Assembly (NCBI RefSeq): GCF_037975245.1
Contig: NC_092574.1
Coordinates: 20,719,213-20,783,212, forward strand
DNA from: Apostichopus japonicus
Lineage: Eukaryota > Echinodermata > Holothuroidea > Aspidochirotida > Stichopodidae
Direction of reading: 5' to 3'
Length of the DNA stretch: 64,000 nucleotides
Shown here: piece after piece, positions 60,101 through 60,118 of the stretch
Layout: the number at the start of each line of letters is the position of its first letter
Position numbering within the stretch: the first letter of the stretch is position 1
Program-made: the position numbers and the translations under genes
Notes under the pieces: model-generated
Told to the model about the DNA's origin: nothing
Databases searched by the model: none
Seen by the model: the letters and a program-made list of their open reading frames with translations, nothing else

Positions 60101-60118
60101 TCTCCAGGTCTTCGTGCT
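1..60118 (-). CDS. HERC2: HERC2, giant E3 ubiquitin-protein ligase (61 exons seen; both ends missing)
   Basis: Spliced gene read from 60118 down to 1. The 61 exons encode 4,104 codons; human HERC2 is 4,834 residues. Domain order matches HERC2 exactly: RLD1, cytochrome-b5-like, MIB/HERC2, UBA-like segment, CPH/Cul7-like, ZZ, DOC/APC10, RLD2, a GWGW beta domain, then the start of RLD3. No other family has this combination. HERC2 is a nuclear and cytoplasmic HECT-type ligase that acts in DNA-damage signalling, centrosome function and protein turnover; the catalytic HECT domain should lie just beyond position 1. All exon phases agree and every boundary is GT/AG, with no in-frame stop or frameshift, so the gene looks intact. 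The N-terminal exon(s) are missing and probably lie beyond 64000 or in an unrecognised part of 60-64 kb. Family assignment is near certain. Individual boundaries are by eye. Confidence 0.97.
157..260 (-). repeat. Tandem repeat, 3 x 34-35 bp, spanning the E61 acceptor
   Basis: Units at 157-190, 191-225 and 226-260 are almost identical. The first holds the true E61 acceptor with 15 coding bases. The other two repeat TTTAG|GTKGATGCTCTGAAA inside the intron. Confidence 0.93.
730..907 (-). CDS. HERC2: HERC2 exon E60 (RLD3)
   Basis: Window residues 3988-4047. [39 protein letters not shown] and [19 protein letters not shown]. Acceptor ttataacag, donor CTG|GTAAGG. Confidence 0.97.
1007..1313 (+). 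mobile_element. tRNA-derived SINE, second family
   Basis: The head is tRNA-like (tggccaattggctaagg as A box, ggtcagattcctg as a weak B box). The body has tgtgtccttgggcaagatg and the tail aagcgctatataaaaagc followed by (att)n. This layout is common in animal SINEs. It lies in intron 59. Single copy in the window. Confidence 0.75.
1982..2196 (-). CDS. HERC2: HERC2 exon E59 (RLD3)
   Basis: Window residues 3917-3987. [40 protein letters not shown] and [14 protein letters not shown]; nearly identical to human. Acceptor ttcgacag, donor AGAAC|GTAAGA. Confidence 0.97.
2862..3060 (-). CDS. HERC2: HERC2 exon E58 (start of RLD3)
   Basis: Window residues 3850-3916. [37 protein letters not shown] and [16 protein letters not shown]; the first blade of RLD3. 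Acceptor gtctacag, donor AAA|GTAAAT. Confidence 0.97.
3490..3761 (-). CDS. HERC2: HERC2 exon E57
   Basis: Window residues 3760-3849. [40 protein letters not shown] and [16 protein letters not shown] match human HERC2 just before RLD3. Acceptor aaaatag, donor AACAG|GTAAAA. Confidence 0.97.
4245..4370 (-). CDS. HERC2: HERC2 exon E56
   Basis: Window residues 3718-3759, phase 0/0. [20 protein letters not shown] then [20 protein letters not shown] is almost identical to human. Acceptor tccctcag, donor AAG|GTGAGT. Confidence 0.97.
5214..5335 (-). CDS. HERC2: HERC2 exon E55
   Basis: Window residues 3677-3717. [20 protein letters not shown] matches human [19 protein letters not shown], then a variable tail (IPESPTSFP). 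Acceptor attcccag, donor CCT|GTGAGT. Confidence 0.94.
5526..5752 (+). mobile_element. tRNA-derived SINE family A, 5'-truncated copy
   Basis: Shares the B box ggttcgagtcac and the whole body with the copies at 33.8 and 58.6 kb, including gacttcggtcagcttgcggc and cctgcttgcaggaggatct. The A box is missing and the anticodon-arm region is duplicated (ccaatcataaggtcc twice). It ends about 50 bp from the E54 donor. Confidence 0.88.
5801..6353 (-). CDS. HERC2: HERC2 exon E54 (beta domain with GWGW motif)
   Basis: Window residues 3493-3676, 553 nt. [59 protein letters not shown], then [19 protein letters not shown] and [15 protein letters not shown]. Very highly conserved in HERC2. It looks like a beta-sandwich domain; a CUB-like fold is my inference. 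Acceptor gacttcag, donor TTGG|GTAAGT. Confidence 0.97.
6624..6815 (-). CDS. HERC2: HERC2 exon E53
   Basis: Window residues 3429-3492, phase 0/0. [20 protein letters not shown] and [11 protein letters not shown]-like ending ([11 protein letters not shown]) match human IADDTRVVVDLLKLSVCSRA and GMGTAYPQ. Acceptor attcacag, donor CAG|GTATGA. Found by direct reading. Confidence 0.93.
7129..7405 (-). CDS. HERC2: HERC2 exon E52 (variable linker)
   Basis: Window residues 3336-3428. [14 protein letters not shown], then a long serine/threonine/proline-rich linker ([20 protein letters not shown]) and [15 protein letters not shown], matching human AASIIAETMTK. Acceptor ctctgcag, donor CAG|GTCAGT. Confidence 0.93.
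8122..8287 (-). CDS. HERC2: HERC2 exon E51
   Basis: Window residues 3281-3335. A variable start, then [20 protein letters not shown] and [14 protein letters not shown], matching human RPSLAKILLSLDGNLAKQQA and ILTALQIMYAR. Acceptor tccttag, donor GCAAG|GTAAGG. Confidence 0.93.
8822..9011 (-). CDS. HERC2: HERC2 exon E50 (end of RLD2)
   Basis: Window residues 3218-3280. [56 protein letters not shown]. It closes the second propeller. Acceptor cttcaag, donor CTCG|GTGAGT. Confidence 0.96.
9490..9762 (-). repeat. Tandem repeat, 4 units of about 66 bp, next to the E49 donor
   Basis: Each unit has gggccactgtttca, ttcaragcctcctaaggttgg and a short (ta)n. The array starts directly at the E49 donor. 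Part of the unit (ctcagctgtgggccac) resembles the real junction ctcacctgttggccat, so it may be a decayed copy of the splice site. Confidence 0.8.
9763..9943 (-). CDS. HERC2: HERC2 exon E49 (RLD2)
   Basis: Window residues 3157-3217. [40 protein letters not shown], and WGDNDHGQQ, as in human. Acceptor attctacag, donor CAG|GTGAGA. A four-unit repeat follows directly in the intron. Confidence 0.96.
10902..11155 (-). CDS. HERC2: HERC2 exon E48 (RLD2)
   Basis: Window residues 3073-3156. [39 protein letters not shown], and [20 protein letters not shown]; nearly identical to human. Acceptor ccaatag, donor ACTTG|GTGAGG. Confidence 0.97.
12011..12188 (-). CDS. HERC2: HERC2 exon E47 (RLD2)
   Basis: Window residues 3013-3072. 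[20 protein letters not shown] then [19 protein letters not shown] and [18 protein letters not shown], almost identical to human HERC2. Acceptor tttgacag, donor CAG|GTAACC. Confidence 0.97.
13253..13343 (-). CDS. HERC2: HERC2 exon E46 (RLD2)
   Basis: Window residues 2983-3012. [20 protein letters not shown] then [11 protein letters not shown] matches human [18 protein letters not shown]. It ends in a split methionine codon AT|GTAAGT. Acceptor ctggtag. Too short for a long ORF. Confidence 0.95.
13819..13959 (-). CDS. HERC2: HERC2 exon E45 (RLD2)
   Basis: Window residues 2936-2982. [20 protein letters not shown], then KKIAVHSG, an RCC1 blade nearly as in human. Acceptor tttcacag, donor TCAG|GTAAGT. 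Confidence 0.96.
14183..14264 (-). CDS. HERC2: HERC2 exon E44 (RLD2)
   Basis: Window residues 2909-2935. [20 protein letters not shown] then GSKSLFV matches human [19 protein letters not shown]. Acceptor gcatacag, donor GTTG|GTAAGT. Confidence 0.94.
14778..15065 (-). CDS. HERC2: HERC2 exon E43 (end of DOC, start of RLD2)
   Basis: Window residues 2813-2908, phase 0/0. [20 protein letters not shown] ends the DOC domain; [19 protein letters not shown] is a charged linker; [20 protein letters not shown] opens RLD2. All match HERC2. Acceptor gtctgcag, donor AAG|GTCAGT. Confidence 0.97.
15620..15990 (-). repeat. Minisatellite of about 24 bp units starting at the E42 donor
   Basis: About 15 units of the type CATGAGGTAGGTTACTCTAG (minus strand) plus GGTG. 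The first unit is the real exon end and donor GAG|GTAGGT. A more decayed relative of the array, with a larger period of roughly 210 bp, extends to about 15260. Confidence 0.93.
15973..16170 (-). CDS. HERC2: HERC2 exon E42 (DOC domain; donor copied about 15 times)
   Basis: Window residues 2747-2812, phase 0/0. [20 protein letters not shown], then [16 protein letters not shown], ending LLQDMHE, as in human HERC2. Acceptor catacag, donor GAG|GTAGGT. The CATGAG|GTAGGT junction starts a minisatellite that runs down the intron to about 15620. Confidence 0.96.
16784..16971 (-). CDS. HERC2: HERC2 exon E41 (DOC/APC10 domain start)
   Basis: Window residues 2684-2746. [20 protein letters not shown] then [20 protein letters not shown] opens the DOC (APC10-like) jelly-roll domain. 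Acceptor ggtttag, donor AAG|GTCAGA. Confidence 0.96.
17895..18031 (-). CDS. HERC2: HERC2 exon E40 (ZZ zinc finger)
   Basis: Window residues 2638-2683. A full ZZ-type zinc finger: [19 protein letters not shown], then [16 protein letters not shown]. All six cysteines and the histidine pair are present, so zinc binding should be kept. In HERC2 this finger is a binding module for partner proteins. Acceptor attgacag, donor CCTG|GTGAGT. Found by reading between E39 and E41. Confidence 0.96.
18313..18421 (-). CDS. HERC2: HERC2 exon E39
   Basis: Window residues 2602-2637. [20 protein letters not shown] then [15 protein letters not shown] matches human FSANGKDIIVDFPQQSHWTG. It ends with a split methionine codon, AT|GTGAGT. 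Acceptor atttacag. Confidence 0.96.
19071..19296 (-). CDS. HERC2: HERC2 exon E38 (end of CPH domain, second MIB-like domain)
   Basis: Window residues 2527-2601. [34 protein letters not shown], then [20 protein letters not shown] and [10 protein letters not shown]. Very close to human HERC2. Acceptor acatcag, donor ACTG|GTGAGT. Confidence 0.97.
19785..19943 (-). CDS. HERC2: HERC2 exon E37 (CPH/Cul7-like domain, first part)
   Basis: Window residues 2474-2526, phase 0/0. [20 protein letters not shown] then [16 protein letters not shown] matches human CRAYEEVCEGDVGKVIK, the start of the Cul7-like (CPH) domain. Acceptor tttaccag, donor AAG|GTAAGA. Confidence 0.95.
20404..20597 (-). CDS. HERC2: HERC2 exon E36 (end of UBA-like segment and acidic run)
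   Basis: Window residues 2409-2473. [20 protein letters not shown] ends the UBA-like unit (human EALVGWLLDHSDIQV). It is followed by a very acidic run: [20 protein letters not shown]. Human HERC2 is acidic here but less so. Acceptor ccaacag, donor CAG|GTAAGG. Confidence 0.95.
20809..21433. mobile_element. Non-autonomous hAT-like DNA transposon (609 bp)
   Basis: The element spans 20817-21425. Ends are CAGTGGCGCAGCCA and (reversed) CAGTGGCGTAGCCA, flanked by a perfect 8-bp duplication GCCTAAGT at 20809-20816 and 21426-21433. CAG-type ends with an 8-bp target duplication are typical of hAT elements. There is no transposase ORF inside. It lies in intron 35. Confidence 0.92.
21651..21912 (-). CDS. 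HERC2: HERC2 exon E35 (UBA-like segment, first half)
   Basis: Window residues 2322-2408. [16 protein letters not shown], a serine/proline-rich linker, [15 protein letters not shown], then [20 protein letters not shown], matching human VVQLMEMGFSRRNIEFALK. The MGF motif marks a UBA-like helical bundle, a fold that often binds ubiquitin. Acceptor tttacag, donor CAGG|GTAGGT. Confidence 0.95.
22649..22905 (-). CDS. HERC2: HERC2 exon E34
   Basis: Window residues 2236-2321. [20 protein letters not shown] and [19 protein letters not shown] match human LLRCQQLKLYILKAGRALL and LLASATQPSPVKAIFDKQE. Acceptor ctccacag, donor GAG|GTCAGT. Confidence 0.95.
22926..23045. repeat. Tetranucleotide repeat (ATAA/GTCA/ATCA)
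   Basis: Interspersed ataa, gtca and atca units about 20 bp upstream of the E34 acceptor. Confidence 0.9.
23436..23825 (-). repeat. Tandem duplication of about 200 bp at the E33 donor
   Basis: Two imperfect copies (about 23436-23620 and 23636-23825) share ggtatctttggtaataactc, atttataatttcccg and agacttgga. The exon-proximal copy holds the E33 donor; the distal one has a decayed equivalent. Confidence 0.85.
23816..23984 (-). CDS. HERC2: HERC2 exon E33 (flanked by tandem duplications)
   Basis: Window residues 2180-2235. [20 protein letters not shown] matches human LPFTEPMLSVWAQL; the rest is a variable serine/glycine linker. Acceptor attacag, donor ACAG|GTTTGT. Both flanking introns begin with imperfect duplications that appear to include the splice site. 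Confidence 0.87.
23981..24240 (-). repeat. Tandem duplication of about 120-130 bp at the E33 acceptor
   Basis: Two imperfect copies share ttgactccttsatag and aactgtgttgtaa. The proximal copy includes the E33 acceptor (ttattgcattacag); the distal copy has ttattcccccacag at the same place. Confidence 0.75.
24395..24601 (-). CDS. HERC2: HERC2 exon E32 (small beta domain)
   Basis: Window residues 2111-2179, phase 0/0. [20 protein letters not shown] then [19 protein letters not shown] matches human [21 protein letters not shown]. It looks like an SH3/Tudor-type beta barrel. Acceptor gccctcag, donor CCT|GTAAGA. Confidence 0.95.
25238..25431 (-). CDS. HERC2: HERC2 exon E31
   Basis: Window residues 2046-2110. 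A basic start ([10 protein letters not shown]), then [19 protein letters not shown] and [15 protein letters not shown], matching human QASLTATHSSTLAEEVVALL. Acceptor ttaaaaag is weak but keeps the phase; donor GAT|GTAAGA. Confidence 0.91.
26272..26422 (-). CDS. HERC2: HERC2 exon E30
   Basis: Window residues 1996-2045. [20 protein letters not shown] and [19 protein letters not shown] match human HLLQAVLPSWDKTE and FDFLGSLLTTCSSDVP. Acceptor gctgacag, donor AATG|GTAAGG. Phases fit E29 and E31. Confidence 0.93.
26762..26949 (-). CDS. HERC2: HERC2 exon E29
   Basis: Window residues 1933-1995. [20 protein letters not shown] and [14 protein letters not shown] match human [20 protein letters not shown]. 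Acceptor gtttcag, donor CAG|GTGAGA. Confidence 0.96.
28273..28458 (-). CDS. HERC2: HERC2 exon E28
   Basis: Window residues 1871-1932. Helical: [20 protein letters not shown], then [17 protein letters not shown], matching human ATKTLCGLLRMLVES. Acceptor gattcatcag, donor ACAG|GTATAT. Confidence 0.92.
29690..29750. repeat. (CATA)n microsatellite
   Basis: Runs of catacatacatac with minor changes, in intron 27 between E27 and E28. Confidence 0.85.
30027..30137 (-). mobile_element. tRNA-derived SINE family A, head fragment in reverse
   Basis: Reverse complement of the SINE head: gagctaacactcc is the A-box end and gtgactcgaac the B-box region. The 3' body is missing. Intron 27, close to the E27 donor. 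Confidence 0.85.
30187..30379 (-). CDS. HERC2: HERC2 exon E27 (MIB/HERC2 domain, end)
   Basis: Window residues 1807-1870. [20 protein letters not shown] followed by [18 protein letters not shown] is identical or nearly so to human HERC2. After the domain the sequence turns acidic (EQIDDEKDC). Acceptor cttccacag, donor CCAG|GTGTGT. Confidence 0.97.
31604..31776 (-). CDS. HERC2: HERC2 exon E26 (MIB/HERC2 domain, first part)
   Basis: Window residues 1749-1806. [20 protein letters not shown] then WKWGDQ is the start of the MIB/HERC2 domain, a small beta fold shared with Mind-bomb ligases. Acceptor tttgatag, donor CAG|GTAAGT. Confidence 0.96.
31975..32655 (-). repeat. Tandem repeat (period 179 bp) carrying the 3' part of E25
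   Basis: Donor cores tcttacctgtcag occur at about 32051, 32181, 32360 and 32539 (the last is the true donor). The two middle copies also contain about 100 coding bases of E25. The copy near 32051 is decayed. Confidence 0.93.
32544..32857 (-). CDS. HERC2: HERC2 exon E25 (3' part duplicated downstream)
   Basis: Window residues 1644-1748. [20 protein letters not shown] and [20 protein letters not shown], ending [10 protein letters not shown], match HERC2. Acceptor ctgcttcag, donor ACAG|GTAAGA. The last about 100 coding bases and the donor recur in the intron at 32041-32505. Confidence 0.95.
33801..34056 (+). mobile_element. tRNA-derived SINE family A, best full copy
   Basis: A box tagctcagtgg at 33808-33818 and B box ggttcgagtc at 33852-33861, spaced as in a tRNA gene. 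The body runs to cctgcttgcaggaggatct and ends in (atac)n. It lies in intron 24, on the strand opposite to HERC2. Confidence 0.92.
34329..34456 (-). CDS. HERC2: HERC2 exon E24
   Basis: Window residues 1602-1643. [15 protein letters not shown] then [18 protein letters not shown], matching human LERAEVRLEGIDTIL and LPSVQYAMFCGWQRLIPEG. Too short to show as a long ORF; found by reading between E23 and E25. Acceptor atcgacag, donor AAGAG|GTAATT. Phases fit both neighbours. Confidence 0.93.
35305..36035 (-). repeat. Minisatellite, 9 x about 81 bp, containing the E23 donor
   Basis: Each unit reads (plus strand) ttattgtgttaatacaacag, tgcctccatgaataatacaa, then catgcccacacctgacagta and gagtgcggtcc. 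The last part is the reverse of CGGACCGCACTCTACTGTCAG|GTGTGG, i.e. the end of E23 and its donor. Copies are over 90% alike by eye. Confidence 0.95.
36011..36184 (-). CDS. HERC2: HERC2 exon E23 (donor copied nine times downstream)
   Basis: Window residues 1544-1601, phase 0/0. [20 protein letters not shown] matches human HKYKWLKQNVQG. It ends RTALYCQ with donor CAG|GTGTGG. About 22-26 coding bases plus this donor are repeated in the array at 35305-36035. Acceptor tcttacag. Confidence 0.93.
36285..36957. mobile_element. DNA transposon-like element with terminal inverted repeats (661 bp)
   Basis: The element is 36291-36951. It begins CAGGGATGTAAGT and ends ACTTACATCCCTG, flanked by GTACAC at 36285-36290 and 36952-36957. 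Inside are two direct copies of a block ending ttatgttaggctagctc. There is no transposase. hAT-like by its ends, though hAT normally duplicates 8 bp, so class is uncertain. Intron 22. Confidence 0.85.
37077..37126. repeat. Inverted repeat (hairpin)
   Basis: gtctcctac and aagtctt on the left pair with aagactt and gtaggagac on the right, with a short tttt loop. It lies in intron 22 and has no coding value. It may be a remnant of a small inverted-repeat element. Confidence 0.7.
37468..37622 (-). CDS. HERC2: HERC2 exon E22 (charged linker)
   Basis: Window residues 1492-1543. Almost all hydrophilic: [19 protein letters not shown], then [20 protein letters not shown]. Equivalent to the low-complexity linker of human HERC2 with EEKIGNEESDLEE. 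Support is phase (1 to 0), the splice sites (ggtag; AAG|GTGAGA) and position more than similarity. Confidence 0.85.
38040..38360 (-). repeat. Tandem duplication of about 160 bp at the E21 donor
   Basis: Two copies (about 38040-38200 and 38203-38360) share gagagacccatagca, a G-rich middle (gggataggg, gggttggggcagtg) and ttgcttcatgcttaccaa. The last is the reverse of TTG|GTAAGCATGAAGCA, so the E21 donor is present twice. Confidence 0.88.
38353..38560 (-). CDS. HERC2: HERC2 exon E21
   Basis: Window residues 1423-1491. [20 protein letters not shown] matches human CAPVIERLRFLFNELRPA. I chose the acceptor at caactag|ACC because phase 0 gives [11 protein letters not shown]. Donor CTTG|GTAAGC. The donor side is duplicated once downstream (38040-38200). 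Confidence 0.94.
39429..40085 (-). CDS. HERC2: HERC2 exon E20 (largest exon)
   Basis: Window residues 1204-1422, 657 nt, phase 0/0. Opens [12 protein letters not shown]; contains [20 protein letters not shown], a hydrophilic linker with [14 protein letters not shown], then ERYCRSRHF and [17 protein letters not shown], and [19 protein letters not shown] at the end. All have clear HERC2 counterparts. Acceptor cccctcag, donor AAG|GTGAGT. Confidence 0.97.
40200..40590. mobile_element. GC-rich insertion inside a (TA)n microsatellite
   Basis: (TA)n occurs at about 40290-40316 and 40562-40589. Between them, 40317-40561 is GC-rich at both ends (cacggccgggggtccagggg; ggccgccgccagccggcg), unlike the AT-rich surroundings. 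It is most simply an element inserted in the TA array with TA as target. Family unknown. Intron 19. Confidence 0.6.
40780..40871 (-). CDS. HERC2: HERC2 exon E19 (cytochrome-b5-like domain, end)
   Basis: Window residues 1173-1203. [20 protein letters not shown] keeps the DATxxF and HSxDA pattern of true cytochromes b5, including the second axial histidine, which human HERC2 lacks. Acceptor ctcaacag, donor GAG|GTAAAA. Confidence 0.94.
41058..41240 (-). CDS. HERC2: HERC2 exon E18 (cytochrome-b5-like domain, first part)
   Basis: Window residues 1112-1172. [19 protein letters not shown] then [19 protein letters not shown] is a cytochrome-b5 fold. The first heme-ligand motif HPGG is replaced by APCG. 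HERC2 proteins carry such a domain at this point. Acceptor cgctacag, donor GCTG|GTGAGT. Confidence 0.96.
41440..43310 (-). repeat. Minisatellite of about 30 units containing the E17 donor
   Basis: Units of about 40-52 bp read (plus strand) gatatattacctgttaatcc then tggccatgtaccatagattt. The first half is the reverse of CATGGCCRGGATTARCAG|GT, i.e. the last 18 coding bases of E17 plus its donor. Spacers alternate between ...accgtgtgaat, ...ccgtgtaccgg and none. Interrupted by an insertion at about 41750-42100. Confidence 0.96.
41750..42100. mobile_element. Fold-back element inserted in the E17 minisatellite
   Basis: Arms of about 50 bp at 41933-41981 and 42048-42098 are inverted copies (ggggttaatcaacggtct; agaccgttgattaacccc). 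The loop holds a second inverted repeat (tgcactcgggc; gccctcgtgca). A third arm-like copy (ttaatcctgtgagtaacgca) is near 41800. It splits a repeat unit, so it came after the array formed. Confidence 0.8.
43285..43470 (-). CDS. HERC2: HERC2 exon E17 (both ends copied in tandem arrays)
   Basis: Window residues 1050-1111. [15 protein letters not shown] and [15 protein letters not shown] match HERC2 (ERDDHEELAWPGI in human). Acceptor atgcag|GAGTTT, donor GCAG|GTAATA. The acceptor side is triplicated upstream (to 43688), and the donor side is copied about 30 times downstream (41440-43310). Protein continuity shows which copy is the exon. Confidence 0.95.
43427..43690 (-). repeat. Tandem triplication of about 85 bp containing the E17 acceptor
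   Basis: Three near-identical copies of gtagcaccatagaagtcacc, then ctctggtaataaaactcctg and cattgaaattacaa. Each carries the acceptor TGCAG|GAGTTTTATTACC and about 41 coding bases of E17. The copy at 43427-43505 is the real one. Confidence 0.94.
44100..44255 (-). CDS. HERC2: HERC2 exon E16
   Basis: Window residues 998-1049. [20 protein letters not shown] is the HERC2 signature here. Acceptor tttgcag, donor TCAG|GTAATG. Confidence 0.94.
44462..44612. repeat. GAAT/GGAT microsatellite
   Basis: Variable gaat, gatg and ggat units, ending about 10 bp downstream of the E15 donor. No coding bases are included. Confidence 0.88.
44624..44814 (-). CDS. HERC2: HERC2 exon E15
   Basis: Window residues 934-997. 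Contains [20 protein letters not shown] then SLYPFQQ, matching HERC2 (RSASLDLLLRFQRLL in human). Acceptor attccag, donor ATTG|GTAAAA. A GAAT/GGAT repeat lies just downstream in the intron. Confidence 0.94.
45517..45661 (-). CDS. HERC2: HERC2 exon E14
   Basis: Window residues 886-933. A charged stretch ending in [10 protein letters not shown], which could act as a nuclear signal (inference), is followed by [13 protein letters not shown] as in HERC2. Acceptor ggttatag, donor TTAAG|GTAATA. Confidence 0.92.
46260..46463 (-). CDS. HERC2: HERC2 exon E13
   Basis: Window residues 818-885. [18 protein letters not shown] and [19 protein letters not shown] match HERC2 well. The end is acidic ([15 protein letters not shown]). 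Acceptor cctgcag, donor AGAA|GTAAGA. Confidence 0.95.
46905..47133 (-). CDS. HERC2: HERC2 exon E12
   Basis: Window residues 742-817. Helical segment with [17 protein letters not shown] and [20 protein letters not shown], matching HERC2 after RLD1. Acceptor tttcatag, donor GCTG|GTAAGA. Confidence 0.95.
47765..47965 (-). CDS. HERC2: HERC2 exon E11 (end of RLD1)
   Basis: Window residues 675-741, phase 0/0. [18 protein letters not shown] closes RLD1, then [20 protein letters not shown], a very conserved HERC2 linker. Acceptor tttttcag, donor CAG|GTAAAA. Confidence 0.96.
48616..48901 (-). CDS. HERC2: HERC2 exon E10 (RLD1)
   Basis: Window residues 579-674. Two blades: [19 protein letters not shown], then [16 protein letters not shown], ending [10 protein letters not shown]. 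Acceptor tttttccag, donor CAG|GTGAGG. The acceptor region is repeated in the upstream intron (48895-49180). Confidence 0.96.
48895..49180 (-). repeat. Decayed tandem copies of the E10 acceptor region
   Basis: The block acccctggaaaaaattaata followed by taaatactgagatatctatg recurs as atacccctgtaaaagaatta and again near 49117 as atacccctgaatgaatc. In each the reverse reads ...CAG|GGGTA, like the true E10 acceptor. Confidence 0.75.
49932..50103 (-). CDS. HERC2: HERC2 exon E9 (RLD1)
   Basis: Window residues 522-578. RCC1 blade with [19 protein letters not shown] and [19 protein letters not shown], nearly as in vertebrate HERC2. Acceptor tcccacag, donor ACTTG|GTAAGT. Confidence 0.96.
50270..50530. 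repeat. Dispersed repeat with TGACCTTTGACC motif, copy 1
   Basis: Shares cttgagttatcgtggtttac, cctcaaatgacctttgacct and ggggttcttctactcaac with a related stretch at 60330-60600. Family not recognised. Intron between E8 and E9. Confidence 0.65.
50531..51899. other. Intron 8 remainder, no gene seen
   Basis: AT-rich intron sequence with a short (cccca)n-type run near 51380-51410. I see no conserved coding segment, RNA gene or recognisable element. Confidence 0.6.
51900..52013 (-). CDS. HERC2: HERC2 exon E8 (RLD1)
   Basis: Window residues 484-521. Encodes [19 protein letters not shown] and [19 protein letters not shown], an RCC1 blade. The usual SGDAQTL of this family reads INGQTL here. Acceptor tacaatag, donor TCAG|GTATGA. 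Confidence 0.93.
52988..53145 (-). CDS. HERC2: HERC2 exon E7 (RLD1)
   Basis: Window residues 431-483. RCC1 blade with [19 protein letters not shown], then [13 protein letters not shown]. Acceptor cttgcag, donor CACG|GTAAGG. The joining G completes a glycine codon with E6. Confidence 0.94.
54049..54179 (-). CDS. HERC2: HERC2 exon E6 (RLD1)
   Basis: Window residues 388-430. Carries one RCC1 blade with [18 protein letters not shown]. It ends ACTGG|GTAAGC after GNGDDT. The GRLGHG motif that normally follows in this blade is missing (see findings). Confidence 0.93.
54470..54508. repeat. (CT)n microsatellite
   Basis: ctctctctccacctctctct continuing into ctctctctctctgtctctcc, in intron 5 about 55 bp downstream of the E5 donor. 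Confidence 0.88.
54564..54776 (-). CDS. HERC2: HERC2 exon E5 (start of RLD1)
   Basis: Window residues 317-387, phase 0/0. IYGWGLLPF opens the first RCC1-like propeller, followed by [20 protein letters not shown] serine-rich insertion ([11 protein letters not shown]) lies early in the exon. Acceptor ttcaacag, donor CAG|GTTTGT. Confidence 0.92.
55933..56097 (-). CDS. HERC2: HERC2 exon E4
   Basis: Window residues 262-316, phase 0 at both ends. Contains [19 protein letters not shown] and [17 protein letters not shown], matching the HERC2 segment just before RLD1. Acceptor aaaaacag, donor AAG|GTAAAG. Confidence 0.95.
57209..57506 (-). CDS. HERC2: HERC2 exon E3
   Basis: Window residues 162-261. 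Helical stretch with [20 protein letters not shown] and [17 protein letters not shown], matching HERC2 ahead of RLD1. Acceptor cctgcag, donor GAG|GTGAGC. It completes the GG split codon from E2. Confidence 0.95.
58135..58398 (-). CDS. HERC2: HERC2 exon E2
   Basis: Window residues 74-161. Contains [20 protein letters not shown] and [19 protein letters not shown], among the most conserved parts of the HERC2 N-terminus. Acceptor ttccag|TAGC, donor CGG|GTAAGG. It starts with one base that completes the E1 split codon. Confidence 0.96.
58566..58806 (+). mobile_element. tRNA-derived SINE family A copy
   Basis: Head gagtgttagctcagtgg is partly duplicated (gagtgttagatcagtgg); B box is weak (agttcgagtcac). 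The body matches the 33.8 kb copy to cctgcttgcaggaggatc. Intron 1. Confidence 0.9.
59896..60118 (-). CDS. HERC2: HERC2 exon E1 (N-terminal helical region)
   Basis: Window residues 1-73. It begins with a split codon after a tttatcag acceptor and ends AAAAG|GTATTT. The segment with [19 protein letters not shown] matches the HERC2 N-terminal helices. The end is lysine-rich ([15 protein letters not shown]). The preceding exon was not found. Confidence 0.93.
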
